A stretch of 64,000 nt of DNA from Archangium sp. (GTDB lineage Bacteria; Myxococcota; Myxococcia; Myxococcales; Myxococcaceae), in assembly GCA_030681645.1 (NCBI GenBank), contig JAUXRX010000007.1, positions 434,001 to 498,000 of the forward strand, in the 5' to 3' direction. The notes beneath the pieces were generated by a model. The model did not search any database. It was not told where the DNA came from and saw only the letters and a program-made list of their open reading frames with translations. Positions 57,416 through 64,000 of the stretch are shown here, one piece after another (the first letter of the stretch is position 1; every line of letters starts with the position of its first letter). The position numbers were made by a program, and so were the translations under genes.

Positions 57416-59575
57416 ATGACGTCCCCAACCCGCCTCGTCGTCCTGCTCGGCCTCGCGCTGAGCGCGACCGGCTGCTTCGTCGAGCCCACCGCAGCCTGCA
57501 ACACGACCAACTGCACGGGCTGCTGCGACTCGTTCGATCAATGCCAGGTCGGCGTCACCCAGACCTCCTGCGGGTCCGGCGGCAACGCCTGCGACGTCTG
57601 CGTGTCCCCGCAGCAATGCCAGCTCGGCCGCTGCCTCGCCACCAACACCGGCGGAGGCACCGGCGGTGGAACGGGCGGAGGCGGAGGCGCAGTCAGCACC
57701 ACCTGCAACACCACCGGCGTCGCGGCCGGCTGCATGGCCACCGCGCCCTTCTCGTGTGGCGCAGCGACCACCTGCTTCGCGACGAACGCGAGCTGCGTCA
57801 ACTCGACCCAGTGCGGCGGCCCCGGCACCGGAGGCGGCGGAGGAGGCGTCACCGGAGGTGGCGGCGGCACGACCGGAGGCGGCGGCGGCAGCACAGGCCT
57901 GACCTGCAACACCACCGGCGTCGCTGCCGGCTGCAACGCGAGCGGCCCGTTCTCCTGCGACCTGGCGACGTCCTGCTTCGCCACCTACGCCGAGTGCCTC
58001 GCCTCCCCGCAATGCGGCGGCACGGGCACTGGAGGCGGCGGAGGAGGCACTCCCGTCGGCGGTGGCACCGGAGGAGGCGGCGCCCCCATCGGAGGCGGCG
58101 GAGGAACCGGCACCCGCACCGTCATCGGCCGCGTCACCTACGACTTCGTGCCCTCGCGCTACGTGGAAGGCTCGGGCGGCACGCTCTACTTCTCGCAGAC
58201 CCAGGCGCGCCCCGTGCGCAACGCCGTCGTCCGCGTGGTGGAAGGCGGCACGACGGTGCTCGCGACGGGCAACACCGCGAACGACGGCACCTACGCGCTG
58301 TCCTTCACCCCGGGCTCAGGCTCGCTGCAGGTGCAGGTGCTCGCCCGCACCACCACCCCGTCGATCCAGGTCGAAGACAACACGGCCAACAACGTGACCT
58401 GGGCCATCGCGCAGGTGCTCAACCCGGGCGTGACCACGCTCGATCTGCACGCCGGCCACGGCTGGACGGGCACGTCCTACGGGCCCAACCGCCGCGCGGC
58501 GCCGTTCGCGATCCTCGACTCGATGTACACGGCGGCCCGGGCCTTCATGGCGGTGCGCACGGTGACCTTCCCCGCGCTGAAGGTGAACTGGAGCCCGCAG
58601 AACGCGCCGCAGAGCGGCAACAAGGCCCTGGGGCAGATCGGCACCTCGCACTACTCCTCGCAGGAGAACGAGATCTACGTGCTGGGCCTGTCCGGCGCCG
58701 ACGCCGACGAGTTCGACACGCACGTGATCGTCCACGAGTGGGGGCACTACTTCGAAGAGAACATGTCGCGCTCCGACAGCCCGGGTGGACCGCACGGGCG
58801 CGGCGACGTGCTCGATCCGCGCATCGCGTTCGGTGAAGCGTGGGGCACGGCCGTCGCGGCGATGGTGCTGCCCGAGACGATGTATACCGACAGCCTCTGG
58901 AGCGGCGCCACGCTCTACGCCTGGGGCTACGACGCCGAGACCGTGCCCAACCCCACGGACGATCCCACGCCGAACGCGTTCTCCGAGAAGGCGGTGCTGC
59001 GCATTCTCTACGATCTCTACGACAGCACCTCCGACGGCGCGTACGACACGGTCGCGGTCGGCCTGGGGCCGGTCTACGACGTGCTGGCAGGACCGCAGCG
59101 GCAGACCGACGCGCTCACCACGCTGGCTTCCTTCGCGACGGGCCTGAAGGCCCAGCCGGGCGCGAACGTGGCGGGCATCAACGCGACCCTGGCCCACTTC
59201 AGCGTGGGCGCGGTGACTTCGGACTTCGGGGCAGGCGACAGCAACCTCGCCGGCATGTTCACGGCAGCGTCCATTCCGTACAGCGGCAGCATCGGGCTGG
59301 GCGGCGGCTTCCCCTCGAACTCGTACCAGCAGAACCAGTACTACGTGTTCACGGGCACGGGCCGGACGGTGAACATCACCGCGAGCGCCGCCCAGGACAT
59401 GTGGATCGCCGCCTTTCGCCGCGGGGCCTACGTCGACTGGGCCGACGCGACGACGACCGGCGCCGAGAGCCTCAGCTTCGCCACCACCAACGGCGCCACC
59501 TACGTGCTGGCGTTGCAGGGGTACGGCCAGACGAGCGGCAACTACAACGTCAGCATTTCGATCACGAGCCCATGA
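57416..59575 (+). CDS. Secreted zinc-metalloprotease-like lipoprotein with two Cys-rich modules
   Basis: 719 residues from ATG 57416 (ggagg six bases upstream). Lipobox ALSATGC. Residues 27-70 hold a Cys-rich segment (CNTTNCTGCCDSFDQC). Two copies of an about 40-residue Cys-rich module follow (CNTTGVAAGCMATAPFSC and CNTTGVAAGCNASGPFSC, each ending CGG), each bounded by Gly-rich linkers. After a carboxypeptidase-regulatory-like region, the zinc motif HEWGHYFEE appears near residue 439, with FGEAWGTAVAAMVL downstream. The C terminus is a bacterial pre-peptidase-like beta domain. Probably a surface protease on a flexible stalk. Confidence 0.75.
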   Translation: MTSPTRLVVLLGLALSATGCFVEPTAACNTTNCTGCCDSFDQCQVGVTQTSCGSGGNACDVCVSPQQCQLGRCLATNTGGGTGGGTGGGGGAVSTTCNTTGVAAGCMATAPFSCGAATTCFATNASCVNSTQCGGPGTGGGGGGVTGGGGGTTGGGGGSTGLTCNTTGVAAGCNASGPFSCDLATSCFATYAECLASPQCGGTGTGGGGGGTPVGGGTGGGGAPIGGGGGTGTRTVIGRVTYDFVPSRYVEGSGGTLYFSQTQARPVRNAVVRVVEGGTTVLATGNTANDGTYALSFTPGSGSLQVQVLARTTTPSIQVEDNTANNVTWAIAQVLNPGVTTLDLHAGHGWTGTSYGPNRRAAPFAILDSMYTAARAFMAVRTVTFPALKVNWSPQNAPQSGNKALGQIGTSHYSSQENEIYVLGLSGADADEFDTHVIVHEWGHYFEENMSRSDSPGGPHGRGDVLDPRIAFGEAWGTAVAAMVLPETMYTDSLWSGATLYAWGYDAETVPNPTDDPTPNAFSEKAVLRILYDLYDSTSDGAYDTVAVGLGPVYDVLAGPQRQTDALTTLASFATGLKAQPGANVAGINATLAHFSVGAVTSDFGAGDSNLAGMFTAASIPYSGSIGLGGGFPSNSYQQNQYYVFTGTGRTVNITASAAQDMWIAAFRRGAYVDWADATTTGAESLSFATTNGATYVLALQGYGQTSGNYNVSISITSP

Positions 59576-60000
59576 GACCACTCCTTCTCAGCATCGCCCT
59601 CGTCGCCTGTTCCACGCCGAAGGAAGCCAAGGCACCTGAAGACACCACCGCCACGATCAAGCCGGGAGCCCCGACGAAGCTCGAGTCACAGCTCACGGCG
59701 ACATCGGCCAAGCTGAACCTGCGCTTCGAGGGAGCCGGCGAGAACGTGGCCGTGACGATCTCGGGAATCGAGGGCCTGACAGTCACCTCGCCCGCCGAAG
59801 CGCTGGCCGGAGCCACGGTCAAAGCCGGAGACGTGAAGCCCTTCGAAGTGACCTTCACGGGGCAAGGCCATCTCGTCGTGAGCGTGAAAGGCACCTTCGG
59901 TGCACGAGTCCACACGATCGCGATCGGGGACCCGCAGCCGAAGAACGACGGAAAGACGCTGATCACGAACGACGGGGACGCAGTCAAAGTGATCCCCTAG
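59572..60000 (+). CDS. Small lipoprotein of unknown function
   Basis: 142 residues from ATG 59572 (ATGA overlap with the metalloprotease gene). Lipobox SIALVAC. The mature part is beta-rich (LESQLTATSAKLNLRFEG; ENVAVTISGIEGLTVTSP; FEVTFTGQGHLVVSVKGTFG), resembling an Ig-like domain. Coupling to the protease suggests an accessory, for example a chaperone or inhibitor. It ends directly before repeat R1, copy 4. Confidence 0.65.
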   Translation: MRPLLLSIALVACSTPKEAKAPEDTTATIKPGAPTKLESQLTATSAKLNLRFEGAGENVAVTISGIEGLTVTSPAEALAGATVKAGDVKPFEVTFTGQGHLVVSVKGTFGARVHTIAIGDPQPKNDGKTLITNDGDAVKVIP

Positions 60001-60002
60001 CC

Positions 60003-60042
60003 CCCTCTCCCTGCGAAGCGGGGAGAGGGTTGGGGTGAGGGG
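60003..60042 (+). repeat. Dispersed hairpin repeat R1, copy 4
   Basis: ccctctccctgcgaagcggg then gagagggttggggtgagggg. It fills the gap between a lipoprotein stop (60000) and the ATG of the next gene (60047); its final gtgagggg lies four bases before that ATG and can act as its ribosome site. Confidence 0.9.
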
Positions 60043-60046
60043 CGCC

Positions 60047-60535
60047 ATGTCCGAACAAACGCCAGACCTGCGAGCCACGCCGAAACCAGAGGCCTGGCGT
60101 CAACTCGCCCAACAAATCGCCTCAGTCCTGGAAGGAACGACCGACGACATCACGGCGATGGCGACCATTTCCTGCCTGGTCCACCACGCCTTCGGGCACC
60201 TCTGGACCGGCTTCTACCGGGTGGTCACGCCGGGAAAGCTCCTGAGAGTAGGCCCTTACCAGGGCACCCTGGGCTGCCTGGAGATCCCCTTCGGCAAGGG
60301 AGTCTGCGGAACGGCCGCCTCCACGAAGACCACCCAGCTCGTCCCCGACGTGCACGCCTACCCGGGGCACATCACCTGCGACGGGAGGAGCGCCTCCGAA
60401 ATCGTGGTCCCTGTCTTCGACCGAATGGGCGCCCTGATCGCGGTCTTCGACATCGACTCTGAGCACCAATCGGCCTTCGACGCGGACGACCAGGTCCAGC
60501 TGGAGCGGATCCTGGCGTGGTTCAGGCACCCCTGA
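60047..60535 (+). CDS. Free methionine-(R)-sulfoxide reductase (GAF domain)
   Basis: 162 residues from ATG 60047. One GAF domain with the fRMsr cysteine set: GCLEIPFGKGVCG (two Cys) and GHITCDGRSASEIVVPVF (third Cys), plus FTGFYR-like GHLWTGFYRVV and ending DVDSEHQSAFDADDQ-like IDSEHQSAFDADDQVQL. The enzyme reduces free methionine-R-sulfoxide, protecting against oxidation, and it is cytoplasmic. All three cysteines are present, so it should be active. The ribosome site appears to be supplied by repeat R1 (copy 4). Confidence 0.9.
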   Translation: MSEQTPDLRATPKPEAWRQLAQQIASVLEGTTDDITAMATISCLVHHAFGHLWTGFYRVVTPGKLLRVGPYQGTLGCLEIPFGKGVCGTAASTKTTQLVPDVHAYPGHITCDGRSASEIVVPVFDRMGALIAVFDIDSEHQSAFDADDQVQLERILAWFRHP

Positions 60536-60619
60536 GGGCTGGTTTCGGGGCGGGTGATCCGGTAGGACGCGCCCGGTTCGGCGGTGACCCCGCCTGAAGT
60601 CCGGAATTTCAGAGGAATC

Positions 60620-62422
60620 ATGAGTGATCAGAAGAAGCCGCTGCCCACGTTTGGGGACGTGATGTCGGGTCGTGCCACCGCAAAGCCGGGTGAGCGCGGA
60701 GACCGAAAGAACAACGACGACCGGAAGCCGCGCGAGGACAAGCGTCCTGGGCCGATGGTGGTGGTCAAGCGCGCGGGCGTGGTCGTGGAGACCAAAGCCA
60801 CGGTGAGCCCCAGCAGCAACGGCGAGACGGCGCACAAGGACGAGGCTCCGGCCGCGGCCCCGAAGCCGGTGGTGCCGACGCACTCGGTGGCGGACGACGT
60901 CCACGAGGCTGAGTCCTTCGAGACGATGTTCGAGCGCCACGCCAGGGACGGCGGCGTCCCGACCCGCAAGCAGCTGCCGCGGGTGGGCGAGAAGGTGACG
61001 GCGAAGATCTTCCAGCTCGGCGCCGAGGTGGTCTTCGCGACCATCGGCAAGCACGAGGCGATGATCGACCTCGACGAGCTGAAGGACGCCGAAGGCATCC
61101 TCCGCTACGGCGTGGGCGACGAGATCGAAGCGTTCGTGATGGAGACGGGCGCCAAGGGCATCCAGCTCAGCCGCAAGCTCAGCAAGGGCGCGGCGTCGCT
61201 CTCGATGCTGGTGGACGCGAAGCACAGCGGCCTGCCGGTCGACGGCCTGGTGCTGTCGGTCAACAAGGGCGGCATCGAGGTCGCGATCGGCGACGTGCGG
61301 GCCTTCTGCCCGTCCAGCCAGGTCGACGTGCGGCCGGTGAAGTTGGAGGACCTGGTCGGCCAGCGCCTGACCTTCCGCGTGACGGAGGTGAAGGAGAAGA
61401 ACGTCGTCCTCTCGCGCCGCTCGCTGGTCGAGGAAGAGAACAAGGCGAAGGCGGTCGAGCTGAAGAAGACGCTCGAGGTGGGCAAGGTGCTCAAGGGCCG
61501 CATCGTGGGCGTGCAGGCGTTCGGCGCGTTCGTGGACCTGGGAGGCCTCGAGGGGCTCATTCCGGTGAGCGAGCTGTCGCACGTGCGCATCGGTCACCCC
61601 AGTGAAGTGGTCGAGGTGGGCAACGAGGTCGAGGTCGAAGTGCTCCGCATGGAAGACGCGGAGCCGGGCTCGCCTGACAAGAGCAAGCGGAAGGACCGCA
61701 TCACGCTGTCGATGCGGGCGCTGCTGGAAGACCCGTTCAAGGCGATGTTGGAGATCGCGAAGGAGGGCGCGCTGCTGAAGGGCAAGGTGGTCCGCCTGCA
61801 GCCGTTCGGCGCGTTCGTCGAGCTGGCGCCCGGGGTCGATGGCCTCATCCACATCTCGGCGATGTCCGAGCGCCGCATCGCGCACCCGAAGGACGTGCTG
61901 ACGGTGGGGCAGGAGATCGAGGTCAAGGTCGAGAAGATCGACGAGAACGAGAAGCGCATCGGGCTGCGGCTGGTGAAGGACGGAGTGGTGGTCGGAGAAG
62001 GCGTGTCGACCTCCGCCGGAGCCGACCCGACCCTCGAGCAGCAGCCTGCGGGCGCCACCGAAGTGAAGGTGGTCCGGGCGCCGAAGCCGAAGCGGGGCAC
62101 GGTGGTCACCGGCAAGGTGACGAGGATCGAGACCTACGGCATCTTCATCGAGTGGGACGGCTTCTCAGGCCTGATCCCCGCGAGCGAGACGGGCACCGAG
62201 CGAGGCACTGATCTCCGTCGCATGTTCCCGATGGGCAAGCAGATCAAGGCCGAGGTGGTGGAGATCAACGGCGACAAGCTGAAGCTCTCGATCGTGCAGG
62301 CCGAGCGGAGTGAAGAGCGCGCCGACCTGAACGCCTGGAAGGCGGATCAGGCGAAGAAGGTGACGAGTTCGGGAGGCTTCAACTCCCTCGCCGACAAGCT
62401 CAAGGGCCTGACCCTCAAGTAA
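60620..62422 (+). CDS. Ribosomal protein S1-like RNA-binding protein with five S1 domains
   Basis: 600 residues from ATG 60620 (agagga upstream). After a charged, disordered N terminus (about 110 residues, Lys/Arg/Asp-rich) come five S1 domains, at roughly 118-180, 205-270, 290-360, 385-450 and 495-560; the third and fourth have the canonical FGAFVDLGG and FGAFVELAPGVDGLIHIS. A genome usually has its own six-domain rpsA, so this may be a paralogue binding mRNA or a translation regulator. The disordered start is unlike standard S1. Confidence 0.85.
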   Translation: MSDQKKPLPTFGDVMSGRATAKPGERGDRKNNDDRKPREDKRPGPMVVVKRAGVVVETKATVSPSSNGETAHKDEAPAAAPKPVVPTHSVADDVHEAESFETMFERHARDGGVPTRKQLPRVGEKVTAKIFQLGAEVVFATIGKHEAMIDLDELKDAEGILRYGVGDEIEAFVMETGAKGIQLSRKLSKGAASLSMLVDAKHSGLPVDGLVLSVNKGGIEVAIGDVRAFCPSSQVDVRPVKLEDLVGQRLTFRVTEVKEKNVVLSRRSLVEEENKAKAVELKKTLEVGKVLKGRIVGVQAFGAFVDLGGLEGLIPVSELSHVRIGHPSEVVEVGNEVEVEVLRMEDAEPGSPDKSKRKDRITLSMRALLEDPFKAMLEIAKEGALLKGKVVRLQPFGAFVELAPGVDGLIHISAMSERRIAHPKDVLTVGQEIEVKVEKIDENEKRIGLRLVKDGVVVGEGVSTSAGADPTLEQQPAGATEVKVVRAPKPKRGTVVTGKVTRIETYGIFIEWDGFSGLIPASETGTERGTDLRRMFPMGKQIKAEVVEINGDKLKLSIVQAERSEERADLNAWKADQAKKVTSSGGFNSLADKLKGLTLK

Positions 62423-62430
62423 CCCGTACT

Positions 62431-62470
62431 CCCTCTCCCTGCGAAGCGGGGAGAGGGCCGGGGTGAGGGG
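62431..62470 (+). repeat. Dispersed hairpin repeat R1, copy 5
   Basis: ccctctccctgcgaagcggg then gagagggccggggtgagggg. It lies in the 62-base spacer between the convergent S1 protein and DUF1295 genes and may act as a terminator there. Confidence 0.9.
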
Positions 62471-62484
62471 CCACACTTCAGCGA

Positions 62485-63222
62485 CTACGCCTTCGGCCAC
62501 CACGGGAAAAACCCGCTGGTGGCCTTCTCATATTCAGCGAACCCGGGCCGGCCCTTCATCCCAGCCTCGAGCAAGGCCTTCCCGGAGACCCTGATGAGCA
62601 ACACGCTCATCACCACGGGACCAATCAACCCAAACCAGTTCCCGAACGCACCAAACCCCCACCAGACGACGAAATCCCCGAAGTAGTTCGGGTGCCGGGT
62701 GTACCGCCACAACCCGCGATTCATGATGCTGCCCTTGTTGGACGGGTCGGCCTTGAAGCGGGAGAGCTGCCAGTCCCCCACGGACTCAAACAAGATCCCG
62801 CCGATCACGAGCACGACCCCGAGCAAATCGGTCCACGCCCAGCCGGTGAACTCCGAGACGATCGCCGTCCGAACCGGCAGCGACACGACCCACACCAACA
62901 CGCCCTGCAACCCGAACACGATGAACAAGCTCCGCCACCACCAGGCCGCCCCATGCCTGCCGCGCATAGCGACATACCGTTTGTCCTCGCCGTGGCCGAG
63001 GTTCCGCCGGGCCAGGTAGATCCCGAGCCGAAGCCCCCAGGCGGAGACGAGCGACGCGACCAGCACGCCGCGGGGATTGGGGTCGAACTCGACGACGGAC
63101 GACCACGCGACGAGGACGAACGCGGGCCCCCAGAACACATCGACGATGCTCGAGTCGCGGAGGCGCACGGAGACGCCCCAGAGCAGGATCATGCAGCCAG
63201 CCAGCACGAGGGGAGTGATCAC
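62485..63222 (-). CDS. DUF1295 membrane protein (steroid 5-alpha-reductase/ICMT-like fold)
   Basis: 245 residues from GTG 63222, which overlaps the acyltransferase stop (GTGA). TTG 63240 upstream is an alternative. About seven hydrophobic segments (VLAGCMILLWGVSVRL; VLVASLVSAWGLRLGIYLA; GVVLVIGGILFESVGDWQL), with the family's cofactor-site block GLWRYTRHPNYFGDFVVWWG and a closing FAEYEKATSGFFPWWPK. DUF1295 proteins are related to NADPH- or SAM-dependent lipid-modifying enzymes. Coupling to an acyltransferase gene suggests lipid metabolism. Confidence 0.85.
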   Translation of the reverse strand: MITPLVLAGCMILLWGVSVRLRDSSIVDVFWGPAFVLVAWSSVVEFDPNPRGVLVASLVSAWGLRLGIYLARRNLGHGEDKRYVAMRGRHGAAWWWRSLFIVFGLQGVLVWVVSLPVRTAIVSEFTGWAWTDLLGVVLVIGGILFESVGDWQLSRFKADPSNKGSIMNRGLWRYTRHPNYFGDFVVWWGFGAFGNWFGLIGPVVMSVLLIRVSGKALLEAGMKGRPGFAEYEKATSGFFPWWPKA

Positions 63223-64000
63223 GACAGGGTCTCCAGCCAATCATCCATGCGTTGCCACCGGTCATTGACCCACAGCAACCGGGCCGCATTCTCGGGGGGG
63301 ATGCTGTCAGCGGGTTCGCGCCAGAACTGAACGGTGACGGTGCGACCGACGAGGGACCCGCGCCAGATGTCTTCGAGGCGGGTGAGGCCCTCGAGGCCGT
63401 GATGACCGACGAAGAGCACGTCACAGCTCGGGGCGGCGGCGAGCAGGGTCAAGGCGCCGCCGGGGCGAATGGGGAGCAGATGGCGCAGCCGCTCGGCGCG
63501 AGCGAGACCGGCCCCCTCGAGCTTCACGAGGCCCGCCTCCCGCCGTGCCGCGCTGAAGCGGGTGCCCTCGGGGTAGATGATCACGCCCTCGTTCTGGCCG
63601 ATGCCGGCCTTGAGTGCACCCACGGCCGCGAGCTCCTTCTCGGTGTCGAGGCCGCGGCGGTCGACGAAGTGATTGGGGATCCAGTGGCCGGCGACGTCGA
63701 GGCAGGGTTCTGCGAGGAGCTCGCGCTTGAGCACGTAGCGGAGCTCGAGCTTGTGGACGTTGGCGATGAACCCACCGGGGATGAGGACATCGACGAGGCT
63801 GGCGTGGCGGCAGAACACGAGCACGGGGCCTGGGCGCACCAGCTCGGAGCCGTGGATGACGAACTTGAGGGAGAACACGAGGGTGACGGCCCGAAGGTGG
63901 AGCGCCGTGTAGAGCCGCTGGATGGCGAACGTGCGAGCCATGCGCGCGCGTGAGCCCGAGCGGGTACTCACGAAGGTCCAGAACAGCAGCAGCAGCCCCA
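63219..64000 (-). CDS. PlsC-like 1-acyl-glycerol-phosphate acyltransferase (5' end beyond window)
   Basis: The frame is open to the right edge. A GTG at 63971 could start it, but the codons before it encode a hydrophobic helix (GLLLLFWTFV) that continues off the window, so the start is probably outside. The acyltransferase motifs are visible: CRHASLVD (HX4D), a later FVDRRGLD, IIYPEGTRFS and an ILPIRPGG-like LLPIRPGGALTLL. PlsC enzymes transfer an acyl chain to lysophosphatidic acid at the inner membrane. Its stop overlaps the next gene's start. Confidence 0.85.
   Translation of the reverse strand, partial: GLLLLFWTFVSTRSGSRARMARTFAIQRLYTALHLRAVTLVFSLKFVIHGSELVRPGPVLVFCRHASLVDVLIPGGFIANVHKLELRYVLKRELLAEPCLDVAGHWIPNHFVDRRGLDTEKELAAVGALKAGIGQNEGVIIYPEGTRFSAARREAGLVKLEGAGLARAERLRHLLPIRPGGALTLLAAAPSCDVLFVGHHGLEGLTRLEDIWRGSLVGRTVTVQFWREPADSIPPENAARLLWVNDRWQRMDDWLETLS

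Overview
High-GC bacterial DNA, most likely from a myxobacterium (Myxococcota). The signs are a Tgl-like type IV pilus pilotin, a MYXO-CTERM sorting tail on a secreted protease, duplicated divergent Hsp70 proteins with a DUF2760 partner, and many lipoproteins and secreted proteins of unknown role. Genes are dense, often joined by 4-base start/stop overlaps. No rRNA, tRNA, CRISPR array, intact insertion sequence or phage gene was seen. Roughly 50 protein genes are supported; the first and last are cut by the window edges.

Layout. 1-6.8 kb (+): octaheme cytochrome c (5' end missing), parvulin-type isomerase lipoprotein, two tiny coupled ORFs, a secreted unknown, and a beta-lactamase-fold/polysaccharide-deacetylase fusion. 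6.8-11.3 kb (-): ABC ATPase and a permease fused to an M1 aminopeptidase. 11.4-18.3 kb: enolase, SurE, an unknown, a zinc-ribbon membrane protein, a LysM/M23 lipoprotein, an alpha/beta hydrolase and a lipoprotein. 18.3-27.7 kb: MYXO-CTERM metalloprotease, ferredoxin, unknowns, MFS carrier, GNAT acetyltransferase, RND/MMPL exporter. 27.8-37.5 kb (-): an operon-like run DUF2760 - Hsp70 - membrane protein - Sel1-like - zinc ribbon/membrane protein - secreted unknown - long Hsp70. 37.6-41.7 kb (+): secreted unknown, Tgl fused to an upstream domain, RodZ-like HTH protein, RecO, PfkB sugar kinase. 41.7-48.1 kb: outer-membrane barrel, M23 peptidase, NtrC-type regulator, MurJ. 48.5-64 kb: MarR regulator, DUF4328 protein, a phosphate-scavenging-like operon (alkaline phosphatase, porin O/P, CehA/McbA hydrolase), EF-hand protein, Cys/Gly-rich metalloprotease, free methionine-R-sulfoxide reductase, five-domain S1 protein, DUF1295 protein and PlsC-like acyltransferase.

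The most unusual signal is non-coding. The only three spacers longer than 300 bases (14401-14804, 17797-18296, 48067-48463) all lie between convergent genes. Each holds a long nested palindrome of its own sequence, set among short boxes shared between the copies (37 of 41 bases between two of them; 18 of 19 between another pair). They look like one family of structured elements, either miniature mobile elements or non-coding RNAs. Two further dispersed repeat families occur: a six-copy GC-rich hairpin that sits at gene boundaries and in places supplies start regions, and a three-copy motif that lies inside two coding sequences.

All calls come from reading the sequence and from general knowledge of protein families; no database search was run.
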